This document shows, in pieces, positions 1-6,244 of a stretch of DNA of 14,865 nucleotides. The DNA is from Thermoplasmata archaeon (GTDB lineage Archaea; Thermoplasmatota; JAKEGO01). The stretch is taken from positions 1 through 14,865 of the forward strand of contig JAKEGO010000052.1 of the NCBI GenBank assembly GCA_022615805.1, in the 5' to 3' direction. How positions within the stretch are numbered: position 1 is the stretch's first letter; every line of letters begins with the position of its first letter. A model generated the notes under the pieces. It had not been told where the DNA came from and did no database searches. It saw only the letters and a program-made list of their open reading frames with translations. Made by a program: the position numbers and the translations under genes.

Positions 1-1478
1 CCCGCCATCAGGCCCGCCTGGGGGGCCGGCAGCGATTTGCTACCGATCCCGTACGCGCCGTGGAGGGCGACGAGGGTCGGCGCGATCACGAGCGCTGCCG
101 CGACCACGCCGAGGAAGACGGCAATCTGGATGTTGCGCGGCGTCGCCCCGAGCAGCTGCGCGGTCTTGAGGTCCTGCATGACGTCGCCGGCGATGGCGGC
201 GGCGCAGCACACGAGGGCGGCGATGAGTATCGTGGACGTCATGCCGTCGTCCCCCTCCGCCCCTAGGGCGACGAGGAGGAGCGCGGCGAAGAGGAGGGTC
301 GCGATAGTGACCCCGGAGATGGGGTTGTTCGAACTGCCGACGATGCCGGCCAGGTAACCCGCGATGGCCGTGAAGAAGAAGGCCGCCACGAGCATTATTC
401 CGCTCGAGACCGCCGAGATCAGTAGGTTCTCCGTCACCCACCAGTAAATGGCGAAGATCGGTATGACGAAGAGACCGATGAGGATCCAGGTCAGCCGGAG
501 GTCGAGGTCGAGTTCCGTCCTGATGACGGGCCCCTTCTTCTCCGTCTTGCCGAAGGCCTGGACGACCCCCTTCGTGATGGCGGTGCGCATGCGGAATATC
601 GAGTAGACGCCCCCGACAACCATCGCCCCGACGCCGATATAGCGGATCTTCGTGGACCATATGGTCGTGTAGACGCCGATGTCGTGGGGACCGACCCAGC
701 CGGTCGGGGGCGAAGGCCATCCCTGCATGATGCCGATGGCCGGGGCCAGGATGAACCAACCGAGGATCCCGCCGAGGAAGATGTAGGTCGAGATGCGGAG
801 CCCGATGATGTAGCCGACGCTCATCAGCGCCGGGGAGAGGTTGGCGCCCCCGTAGAACCTGGCGCGTCCTGCCCTGACGACCCCCTCTACCTTCTCGCGG
901 AAGATCGAGAGCCCGAACTCGGAGGCGGCGAATTTGTGGGCCATCGCGGTGAAGAGGCCGACGGTGACGTAATGCACACCGGGGCCGCCCTCCTCGCCGG
1001 TTTTGAGGACCTCGGTGGCCGCGACGCCCTCCGGGAACGGGAGGTCGAGGTCGATGATGAGGACCCGCCTCAGGGACACGGTGAAGAGGACGCCCAGGCA
1101 TCCTCCGACGAGGGCGATGACGGTGGTCTTGACGATGTCGATGTCGTCCCACAGGTCGAGCAACAGCAGTGCCGGGATCGTGAAGATGACCCCCGCGGCG
1201 AGGGCCTCGCCGGCGGCGGCCATGGTCTTCGCGAAGTTGGTCTCGAGGATCGTCGCGCCCTCGATGATCCCGTACTTCTTCAGCATGCGGAAGACCGCGA
1301 GGGCGATGACGGCCGCGGGGATGGTCGCCGAGACGGTCATTCCGGCGTAGAGGCCCAGGTAGGCGTTCGCCGCGCCCATGACTATCGAGAGGATGGCCCC
1401 CAGGAGGACTGCCTTAAAGGTGAACTCGGGTATCGTGACATCCGGCGATATGTACGGAACGAACTCCTTCTCGGCCAT
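1..1478 (-). CDS. OPT family oligopeptide transporter, C-terminus cut by the window edge
   Basis: This is an integral membrane transporter of the OPT superfamily, which imports oligopeptides or metal-chelate compounds by cation coupling. I read 492 codons from ATG at 1478; the frame is still open at position 1, and family members are usually 600-700 residues, so roughly the last quarter is missing. Seen: many hydrophobic helices; an N-terminal block GLYAGMTVSATIPAA (residues 42-56); ETNFAKTMAAAGEALAAGVIF (79-99, quoted in part as AAAGEALAAG); LPFPEGVAATEVLKTGE (146-162), matching the family PYPEG...A.VLKAG block; NNPISGVTIATLL (384-396), matching the family NP(I/M)SG motif; and LLGATPRNIQI (442-452). 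The start is supported by an SD site GGAGGG at 1482-1487. The gene diverges from the feo operon across a 496-base gap. The family is clear; the substrate (peptide or metal chelate) is not. G+C-rich third positions match the neighbouring genes. Confidence 0.93.
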   Translation of the reverse strand, partial: MAEKEFVPYISPDVTIPEFTFKAVLLGAILSIVMGAANAYLGLYAGMTVSATIPAAVIALAVFRMLKKYGIIEGATILETNFAKTMAAAGEALAAGVIFTIPALLLLDLWDDIDIVKTTVIALVGGCLGVLFTVSLRRVLIIDLDLPFPEGVAATEVLKTGEEGGPGVHYVTVGLFTAMAHKFAASEFGLSIFREKVEGVVRAGRARFYGGANLSPALMSVGYIIGLRISTYIFLGGILGWFILAPAIGIMQGWPSPPTGWVGPHDIGVYTTIWSTKIRYIGVGAMVVGGVYSIFRMRTAITKGVVQAFGKTEKKGPVIRTELDLDLRLTWILIGLFVIPIFAIYWWVTENLLISAVSSGIMLVAAFFFTAIAGYLAGIVGSSNNPISGVTIATLLFAALLLVALGAEGDDGMTSTILIAALVCCAAAIAGDVMQDLKTAQLLGATPRNIQIAVFLGVVAAALVIAPTLVALHGAYGIGSKSLPAPQAGLMA

Positions 1479-1507
1479 TTGCCCTCCAAACTGTAACGCC
1501 ATGTCCC

Positions 1508-1515
1508 TAATAAAG
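1508..1515 (-). promoter_or_regulatory. Possible TATA box for the OPT transporter
   Basis: On the minus strand the sequence CTTTATTA lies 30-37 bases upstream of the ATG at 1478 and is the only A/T-rich box near this start. An archaeal transcript would begin around 1485, which would cut into the SD site at 1482-1487. Either the true start is a few bases further upstream or this is not the box. TTAGGG follows immediately (1505-1510), but no partner half-site is present. Confidence 0.35.
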
Positions 1516-1900
1516 ATGATTGGCGGGCACGTCGTACCGGCCGCGAGTTCGTCTTCCGATCTCCCGGGCACGATGGGGAGCAACCGCCTTCCACGGGTGC
1601 AGGCTCGCATGGAGGGCGCCTGGCATCCGAGGATGTCCTGACGGCCCCCGGTGAAGGATCCCGTGGTGGCTTGAGCGGATGTCGATCCCTCGCGGCCGAT
1701 GCCGTTCTCGCGCTCTTCGAATGCCACTGCAACCGCCCTCGGTTGAAGGCTTTCCCGGCTCGAGGCGGATGCGGTGCCGATGAGAGGTCACTCGATGGAA
1801 GGGTCCGCCGTTCTCGGGCCGTGAAACGGTCCGTGGCTGCTTGGTCCGCGTTCATGTTGCGTTCTGGGGCGAGGGACCGGTGATGCCGTGCGGAAAAACG

Positions 1901-1909
1901 TTTAAATAT
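1901..1909 (+). promoter_or_regulatory. TATA box of the feo operon
   Basis: TTTAAATAT preceded by an A-rich stretch (GAAAAACG) fits an archaeal TATA/BRE arrangement and stands out in a G+C-rich background. Transcription would be expected to start about 25 bases downstream, near 1928-1932, giving a leader of roughly 45 bases before the FeoA ATG at 1975. Confidence 0.7.
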
Positions 1910-1922
1910 GACGTCGCATGAT

Positions 1923-1936
1923 TTAGGGCAACCTAA
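1923..1936. promoter_or_regulatory. DtxR/IdeR-like iron operator upstream of feoA
   Basis: TTAGGGCAACCTAA is an inverted repeat (TTAGG, four-base spacer, CCTAA). The symmetry continues outward, with one extra base, to ATGAT...TCAT at 1918-1940. It closely resembles the right-hand 14 bases of the bacterial DtxR/IdeR box TTAGGTTAGGCTAACCTAA, differing in two spacer bases. It sits 14 bases downstream of the TATA box and overlaps the predicted transcription start, where a bound repressor would block initiation. DtxR-family regulators (IdeR, MntR, SirR) are known in archaea, and feo genes are typical targets. The binding protein itself is not encoded in this window, so the regulator's identity is inferred. 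Confidence 0.65.
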
Positions 1937-1974
1937 TCATATTAAGAATACCGAAAAAGCGGAAATGTGACCGT

Positions 1975-2463
1975 ATGGCCGTCACGACCCTTGACTCCGT
2001 GGAACCCGGGAACATCGTCGTCGTCCTGTCCCTTGAGGGACGCAGCCCAGGCCGCCGTAGGCTCCTCGACATGGGCATCCTTCCGGGTGAGGAGATCGAG
2101 GTCATCCGCCGTGCGCCGCTAGGTGACCCGGTCGTCTACAGGGTCAAAGGGTACAACCTGATGATGCGGGCGGAGGACGCCGCCCTCGTCAGGGTGCGGA
2201 CCCTCGACGGTACATCCCATCCGAGGCCCCTCGTCATGCTCCAGAAGGGCGAAGCCTCCCGCGTAGTGGCGATCAGGGCCGGGCGCGGCCTCAGGCGGAG
2301 GCTCGTCGAGATGGGCCTGCGCGAGGGGACCGTGGTGACGGGTGAGGGGCGGGACCGAGGCCGCGTCGTCATCGGCGTCGGCGGCAGGACCGTCTCCCTG
2401 GGGAAGGGCGTCGCGATGAAGGTCATGGTCGATGCGGAGGAGAGGCTCGATGGCGGCGGTTGA
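1975..2463 (+). CDS. feoA: FeoA, tandem double-domain form
   Basis: FeoA is a small SH3-like cytosolic protein that supports ferrous iron uptake by FeoB. This 162-residue protein is about twice the usual 75-90 residues because it has two FeoA domains in a row. The first (about residues 4-75) contains RRRLLDMGILPGEEIEVIRRAPLGDPVVYRVKGYNLMMR-type sequence (key blocks LLDMGILPG, residues 30-38, and GDPVVYRVKGYNLMMR, 50-65). The second (about 85-152) contains RRRLVEMGLREGTVV (107-121) and GGRTVSLGKGVAMKV (136-150). The start at 1975 has no strong SD; GGAAATGTGA at 1961-1970 is only a weak match, but no better start exists downstream. The 3' end overlaps feoB. It is the first gene of the operon, behind the TATA box and iron box. 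Confidence 0.92.
   Translation: MAVTTLDSVEPGNIVVVLSLEGRSPGRRRLLDMGILPGEEIEVIRRAPLGDPVVYRVKGYNLMMRAEDAALVRVRTLDGTSHPRPLVMLQKGEASRVVAIRAGRGLRRRLVEMGLREGTVVTGEGRDRGRVVIGVGGRTVSLGKGVAMKVMVDAEERLDGGG
2436..2445 (+). promoter_or_regulatory. Ribosome-binding site choosing the feoB start at 2450
   Basis: GGAGGAGAGG lies inside the end of feoA; its GGAGG core ends 9 bases before ATG 2450. The upstream in-frame ATG at 2432 has only a weak AAGGT before it, so 2450 is the preferred start. Confidence 0.6.
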
Positions 2464-4459
2464 GCGCTACAGGATCGCCCTCGCCGGCAACCCGAACGTC
2501 GGGAAGACCACCCTCTTCAACGCCATGACGGGGATGCACCAGCACGTCGGCAACTTCCCCGGAGTCACCGTCGAGCGGAGGTCCGGGCGGGCGACGAGGG
2601 ACGGCGTGGAACTCGAGGTCGTCGACCTTCCGGGCACGTATTCGCTCACGGCATACTCCCTCGACGAGGTCGTGGCCAGGGAGTACATTGTCGAAGAGCG
2701 CCCCGACGTCGTCGTCCAGGTGGTCGACGCGACCAACTTGGAGCGGAACCTGTACCTCACGACGCAACTGATGGAGCTCGGCGTCCGTGTCGTCATCGCC
2801 CTCAACATGGCCGACCTCGTGGACGCCCGGGGCGACTTCATCGACACGGTCAGGATGCGCGAGTTCCTCGAGATCCCCGTGGTCCGCACCACGGCGGTCG
2901 AGGGCGCCGGCGTGGAAGAGCTCATCGCGACGGTCATCGCGGAGGCCAGGCTCGGCCCCCACCACGAGCACGAGATCGGGTACGGCGAGGCGTTGGAGGT
3001 GTCCATCGCCGACCTCGAGCGCATCCTCGCGAGGGACCCAGACATCGAGCGGAGGTACCGCCTGAGGTGGGCGGCCGTCAAGCTCCTCGAGGGGGACGAG
3101 AGGGTCCTCGAAGGGCTCGTGGGGAGCCCCGTCGAGGCCGACGTGAGGAGCTTCCTCGCGGGCGTCGACCAGGTCGAGGTCGAGGCCATCATGGCCGACA
3201 AGCGCTACGAGGCCATCAACGCCGTCCTTCCCCATGTCTGCTCCCGATGCGTCCCTCGGATGACCGCGAGCGACATGATCGACCGGGTCCTCATGAACCG
3301 CTACCTGGGCATCCCGATATTCCTCGCCCTCATGTGGGGTGCGTTCGAGCTGACGTTCACGTTGGCGACCCCGTTCTCGACCGCCATCGATATGGGCTTC
3401 GCATGGATGGTCGACGCGGTGAACGCCAACATGGAGCCCGCGTGGCTCGCCTCCCTCCTCGGCGACGGCGTCATCGGCGGCGTCGGCTTCGTCATCGTGT
3501 TCGTGCCGAACATCTTCATCCTCTTCCTCCTCATCTCGTTCCTCGAGGACAGCGGGTACCTCGCCCGCGCGGCCTTCATCATGGACCGCCTCATGTACAA
3601 GCTCGGCCTCCACGGGAAGTCGTTCATCCCGATGCTCATGGGCTTCGGATGCAATGTCCCCGCGATCATGGCCACGCGCGTCATCGAGGACCGCAGGGAC
3701 CGCATCATAAGCATCATCGTGACCCCCTTCATCTCGTGCGGCGCCCGGCTGCCGATCTACGTGCTGTTCGCGGGGGCGTTCTTCGGGCGCCAGGCCGGAG
3801 CCGTGATATTCTCGCTCTACGTCCTGGGGATCGCCGCCGCGGTCCTCTCGGCGAAGCTCCTGAGGAGGACCGTCCTGAGGGGCCGCCCGTCGGCGTTCAT
3901 CATGGAACTGCCCCCCTACCGCCTGCCGACCCTGCGTTCCAGCGCGCGCCACATGTGGGAGCACGGCTCGATGTACCTCCGGAAGGCGGGGAGCGTCATC
4001 CTTCTCGGGGCACTCGTCATGTGGGCGCTCGCCAGCTACCCCGCGGGCGTCGAGTACGGCAGCAGCGAGAGCTACGCGGGCATGGTGGGCCGGGCCATCG
4101 CCCCCGCCCTCGCGCCCCTCGGCCTCGACTGGCGCATCGCGGTCGCCCTCCTCTTCGGCCTAGTGGCGAAGGAGATCGTGGTCTCCTCCCTCGGCGTCCT
4201 GTATGGCGCGGGGTCCGGAGACGGCGCCTCGCTCTCCGACGGCCTCCAGGCGGACAGCGGGCTCCATCCGCTGAACGCCTACGGCGCCATGGCCTTCACG
4301 CTTCTCTACATGCCCTGCATCGCGACCGTCGCGGTGATAAGGAAGGAGACGGGTTCATGGAAGTGGACCCTCTTCGCCCTCGCCTACGGCCTCGCCCTCG
4401 CGTGGACGGTGGCGTTCGCGATATTCCAGGGGGGGACCCTCCTCGGGTTCGGGAGATGA
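2450..4459 (+). CDS. feoB: FeoB ferrous iron transporter
   Basis: FeoB is the membrane Fe(II) importer with an N-terminal G domain. The protein is 669 residues, normal for the family. G-domain motifs are complete: G1 GNPNVGKTT (13-21), G2 Thr40 in NFPGVTVE, G3 DLPG (59-62), G4 NMAD (119-122) and a G5-like RTTAVEGAG (147-154). A helical GDI segment follows (about 185-255, ending ADKRYEAI), then the membrane part from about 285. Both Gate regions with their conserved Cys are present: GFGCNVPAIMATR (398-410, Cys401) and FISCGARLPIY (427-437, Cys430). The C-terminal block LVAKEIVVSSLGVLYG (571-586) is also typical. A CSRC pair (264-267) sits just before the first membrane helix. The start at 2450 overlaps feoA by 14 bases; an alternative start at 2432 adds six residues. 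The next gene begins two bases after the stop, so the genes are co-transcribed. Confidence 0.97.
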   Translation: MAAVERYRIALAGNPNVGKTTLFNAMTGMHQHVGNFPGVTVERRSGRATRDGVELEVVDLPGTYSLTAYSLDEVVAREYIVEERPDVVVQVVDATNLERNLYLTTQLMELGVRVVIALNMADLVDARGDFIDTVRMREFLEIPVVRTTAVEGAGVEELIATVIAEARLGPHHEHEIGYGEALEVSIADLERILARDPDIERRYRLRWAAVKLLEGDERVLEGLVGSPVEADVRSFLAGVDQVEVEAIMADKRYEAINAVLPHVCSRCVPRMTASDMIDRVLMNRYLGIPIFLALMWGAFELTFTLATPFSTAIDMGFAWMVDAVNANMEPAWLASLLGDGVIGGVGFVIVFVPNIFILFLLISFLEDSGYLARAAFIMDRLMYKLGLHGKSFIPMLMGFGCNVPAIMATRVIEDRRDRIISIIVTPFISCGARLPIYVLFAGAFFGRQAGAVIFSLYVLGIAAAVLSAKLLRRTVLRGRPSAFIMELPPYRLPTLRSSARHMWEHGSMYLRKAGSVILLGALVMWALASYPAGVEYGSSESYAGMVGRAIAPALAPLGLDWRIAVALLFGLVAKEIVVSSLGVLYGAGSGDGASLSDGLQADSGLHPLNAYGAMAFTLLYMPCIATVAVIRKETGSWKWTLFALAYGLALAWTVAFAIFQGGTLLGFGR

Positions 4460-4460
4460 C

Positions 4461-4907
4461 ATGATGACGGCGATGATGTCGCGGAACCGGCCGAAGATGG
4501 CCTTCGCCCTCCTCGCGGGGAAGCTGTACGTGGCGGGTGCCTTCCTGGAGGCCGTCGCGGCGGCCGGGATCGCCAGGGGAGCCGCGAGGCTCCTCCTCGT
4601 GCCGGGGGACCCGATGGGAGCCTTCGTCCTCGCCGTCATCGGGGCCATCTTCCTGTACGGGGCCTACGAGCTCCGCTCGGGGCTGGACGAGGGGGTCGCC
4701 TACCTGTACGTCGGCATCGCGTTGGCGCTGATCTTCGGCATGATATACCTCCTCGCCCTGGGCGCATCGGCGGCGGACGCGGCCCTCACGGGAGACGTTT
4801 ATGATCCGCTCGGCGGTATGAGGCCAGGCCTCTACCTCGCCGTCGTACCCCTCGCCGGAGGCCTCGCGTGGCGGGACAGGTTCGATATCAAGGGGATAAG
4901 GTTATGA
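4461..4907 (+). CDS. Small four-helix membrane protein of the feo operon
   Basis: I cannot assign a named family. The 148-residue product has about four hydrophobic segments (roughly residues 14-36, 53-69, 80-101 and 123-137). Aromatic/charged motifs lie between them: FLYGAYELRSGLDEG (64-78) and YLYVGIALALIFGMIYLL (81-98). The tail is short and basic. It starts two bases after the feoB stop, with GGGAG at 4451-4455 five bases before ATG 4461; further in-frame ATGs lie at 4464, 4473, 4476 and 4497. Its position between feoB and the FeoC-like gene makes a role in ferrous iron uptake, such as a FeoB accessory subunit, the simplest inference. No metal-binding Cys or His cluster is visible, so direct metal binding is not supported. 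Codon usage matches the neighbours and the frame is clearly coding. Confidence 0.82.
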   Translation: MMTAMMSRNRPKMAFALLAGKLYVAGAFLEAVAAAGIARGAARLLLVPGDPMGAFVLAVIGAIFLYGAYELRSGLDEGVAYLYVGIALALIFGMIYLLALGASAADAALTGDVYDPLGGMRPGLYLAVVPLAGGLAWRDRFDIKGIRL

Positions 4908-4954
4908 AGTGGGACGGCGACACCCGCAACGTCAGGTTCGAGGTGATCGAATGA
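4904..4954 (+). CDS. Possible 16-residue micro-ORF bridging two feo genes
   Basis: Reading ATG at 4904 gives MKWDGDTRNVRFEVIE and then TGA. Its start overlaps the stop of the membrane protein as ATGA (4904-4907), and its stop overlaps the start of the FeoC-like gene as ATGA (4951-4954). Upstream there is AAGGGGATAAGGTT, which could serve ribosome binding. The perfect four-base overlap at both ends is the pattern of translationally coupled genes and would carry ribosomes across the 43-base gap. Its short length means chance cannot be excluded; the peptide has no recognisable family. It may be a coupling device rather than a functional peptide. Confidence 0.35.
   Translation: MKWDGDTRNVRFEVIE
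4940..4948 (+). promoter_or_regulatory. Near-perfect Shine-Dalgarno fixing the FeoC start
   Basis: GAGGTGATC is fully complementary to the 3' end of archaeal 16S rRNA (anti-SD ...GATCACCTC) and lies two bases before ATG 4951. It argues for 4951 over the in-frame GTG at 4909, which would add 14 basic residues. Confidence 0.75.
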
Positions 4955-5301
4955 GCAACGTCAGGGAACAGGAAGGCATGACGGTGGACATCCTGCGACA
5001 CATCGACGCAGGCATCTGCGACATAGGCGAGATGGCCGAGAGCCTCGACGTCTCCCCCGAGGAACTGCGCGACAGGCTCCAGATCATGGGCATGCTTGGG
5101 TTCATCCAGGTCAGCGGCGCCGACCACCAGTACGACCCGGGGTCCCGCGGGTGCATGGGATGCGGGATGTCCCGCGTCTGCGCGAGCGGCGAGGCGCCTT
5201 CGGGGACGCCGGGCCAGCCAGGCCAGCCAGGACAGACGACCTACACCATCACCGGGAAGGGCCGATACCTCCTCGACAAGTGGGAGGAGGCGGGGAAATA
5301 G
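4951..5301 (+). CDS. feoC: FeoC-like winged-helix protein with Cys loop
   Basis: This is a 116-residue winged-helix protein in the position of FeoC. Residues about 10-52 form the helix-turn-helix (HIDAGICDIGEMAESLDVS, then ELRDRLQIMGMLGFI). The wing strand TTYTITGKGRYLLDKW (96-111) is typical of such regulators. Between them is a loop with CMGCGMSRVC (Cys68, Cys71, Cys77; C-x2-C-x5-C), similar to the Cys-rich wing loop of FeoC, which in bacteria can hold an iron-sulphur cluster. Only three Cys are in the loop, with a fourth (Cys23) in the HTH. A flexible (GQP)-type linker follows, residues about 88-95. FeoC proteins are thought to regulate FeoB stability or feo transcription. The start is fixed by the strong SD site at 4940-4948. 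It is the last gene of the operon; no clear T-run terminator follows. Confidence 0.8.
   Translation: MSNVREQEGMTVDILRHIDAGICDIGEMAESLDVSPEELRDRLQIMGMLGFIQVSGADHQYDPGSRGCMGCGMSRVCASGEAPSGTPGQPGQPGQTTYTITGKGRYLLDKWEEAGK
5212..5229 (+). repeat. Two 9-base direct repeats coding GQP units
   Basis: The unit GGCCAGCCA occurs twice in tandem (5212-5220 and 5221-5229), followed by a degenerate GGACAG. It encodes the PGQPGQPGQ linker of the FeoC-like protein. In-frame 9-base units suggest that the linker length can vary by slippage. Confidence 0.6.
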
Positions 5302-5414
5302 GCAGGTCGCCCCGCCCATGGCCGGGGGGTATGCGCCTCGATCCGCCTTCCTCCCCGGGATCGTGGCGAGCGTGGAGTGCCCCCAGGATGGGCGCCGCCC
5401 GCCGTTCTCAGAAG

Positions 5415-5423
5415 TTAAATATA
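5415..5423 (+). promoter_or_regulatory. TATA box of the sulfotransferase-like gene
   Basis: TTAAATATA is centred about 28 bases before ATG 5447, so the predicted transcript begins at or within a few bases of the ATG. This fits a leaderless mRNA, and no SD site precedes the start. It separates this gene from the feo operon. Confidence 0.65.
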
Positions 5424-5446
5424 GTGGCATCCTTTGATGGGTCTCC

Positions 5447-6019
5447 ATGGACAGAGAGGTCGTCACCGTCGTCTCCGGCCTGCCGCGCTCGGGCACGTCG
5501 ATGCTCATGAAGATGCTCGAGGCCGGGGGCATCGAGCCGCTCACCGACAACGTCCGCACGGCGGACGTCGACAATCCCAAGGGTTACTTCGAGTTCGAGC
5601 GCGTGAAGAGACTGCCGGAGGACACGGCATGGCTGCCGGAAGCGAAGGGGAAGGCTGTCAAGGTCCTCGCCGAGCTCGTCACCAAGCTCCCCGAGGGTTA
5701 CGAATACAAGATCATATTCATCCGCCGCAACATCAACGAGATCCTCGCGTCCCAGAAGAAGATGGTCGTCAGGCGAGGCGGTGACCCGGACGCCGTCAGC
5801 GACGAGGAGCTCCGCCAGCTCTTCAACAAGTACCTCGGCATCCTCCGCTCCTGGATCGAGGGGCAGCCCAACGTCGACGTCCTCTACGTCAACTACAACG
5901 AGATCATGATGGACCCCGCCGAGGCCATCGCCGCCATCGACGAGTTCATGGGCGGCGACATGGACACCGAGGCGATGAGGGAGGCCGTCGACTCGGAGCT
6001 CTACCGGAACAGGGCGTGA
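5447..6019 (+). CDS. Small sulfotransferase-like P-loop protein
   Basis: The 190-residue protein belongs to the PAPS-dependent sulfotransferase superfamily, which moves a sulfuryl group from PAPS to an acceptor. The N-terminal VVSGLPRSGTSMLMKML (8-24) is the 5'-phosphosulfate-binding loop (PRSGTS). FIRRNINEILASQKKM (91-106) matches the 3'-phosphate region, with Arg93/Arg94 and Ser102 as likely ligands. NPKGYFEF (43-50) and VLYVNYNEIMMDP (145-157) are also conserved-looking. It is shorter than the 250-300 residues of typical sulfotransferases, and the substrate cannot be told from sequence. It has its own promoter and is probably a single-gene transcript between the feo operon and a non-coding stretch. 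Enzyme activity is inferred from the family; a non-catalytic nucleotide-binding role is possible. Confidence 0.88.
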   Translation: MDREVVTVVSGLPRSGTSMLMKMLEAGGIEPLTDNVRTADVDNPKGYFEFERVKRLPEDTAWLPEAKGKAVKVLAELVTKLPEGYEYKIIFIRRNINEILASQKKMVVRRGGDPDAVSDEELRQLFNKYLGILRSWIEGQPNVDVLYVNYNEIMMDPAEAIAAIDEFMGGDMDTEAMREAVDSELYRNRA

Positions 6020-6189
6020 CCCGTCGGCCGCCGGCCGAGCGGACGTCTGGTCCGATGGGCACCGTCCGATGTGATGTGACCTCTTAGGGTCGATCATGGG
6101 CGATCAGAGGCCACCGCAGGGCGATCGCGATCAGCTGGAACGTGAACACGAAATTTGAAGGAATGATACCGTAAATATCCGTAGTGCTC

Positions 6190-6230
6190 CGTCCGTCCTT
6201 TTCCCGGCATTCTCCCGTTTCCCCCCCTTC
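6190..6230 (+). terminator. Pyrimidine-rich tract, candidate terminator
   Basis: This stretch is almost only C and T, with TTTT, TTT and CTTC runs, 170 bases after the sulfotransferase stop. Archaeal termination uses T-rich non-template tracts, so it could end that transcript. The distance and the C interruptions make this weak. The GC hairpin TCGGC-CGCCG-GCCGA near 6024-6038, right after the stop, is an alternative but has no T-run. Confidence 0.25.
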
Positions 6231-6231
6231 G

Positions 6232-6239
6232 TATATATT
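6232..6239 (+). promoter_or_regulatory. TATA-like box before the small CPWC ORF
   Basis: TATATATT is one of the most A/T-rich runs in the window. A transcript from it would start near 6258-6262, which favours the ATG at 6281 or 6287 over the ATG at 6245 for the downstream ORF. Confidence 0.45.
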
Positions 6240-6244
6240 CCCGG

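Larger units (their letters stand above)
1479..1974. other. Divergent intergenic region between OPT transporter and feo operon
   Basis: This 496-base stretch separates two divergent genes. Short open frames exist on both strands (for example 1382-1855 minus and 1671-1883 plus). Their products are Arg/Pro/Ser-rich without hydrophobic or domain pattern, and none has a convincing ribosome site, so I do not call genes. Near the right end are the feo TATA box and the iron-box inverted repeat. Near the left end is a weak TATA-like box for the OPT gene. A small hairpin AACCG-CCCT-CGGTT lies around 1731-1745. I see nothing supportable in about 1520-1890; a small RNA cannot be excluded by eye. Confidence 0.5.

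Noticed and set aside
40..1152. 370-codon minus-strand open frame rich in Arg, His, Pro and Gly
   Set aside because: It is a shadow in another frame of the OPT transporter, whose frame shows clear membrane helices and family motifs.
1505..1510. TTAGGG near the OPT start as a second iron box
   Set aside because: Only one half-site; the partner CCTAA is missing, so it is mentioned only as a lead.
1520..1890. Small ORFs or a small RNA in the OPT/feo gap
   Set aside because: The frames have no coding character and no RNA structure could be supported by eye.
2423..3964. 513-codon minus-strand frame opposite feoB
   Set aside because: Asp/His/Glu-rich composition without domains, lying antisense to the unmistakable FeoB frame; typical of G+C-rich genomes.
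3067..4464. 465-codon plus-strand frame within feoB
   Set aside because: Arg/Gly/Pro-rich out-of-frame shadow of FeoB.
4909..4950. GTG 4909 as start of the FeoC-like protein
   Set aside because: It would add 14 basic residues outside the winged-helix domain, while ATG 4951 has a nearly perfect SD site.
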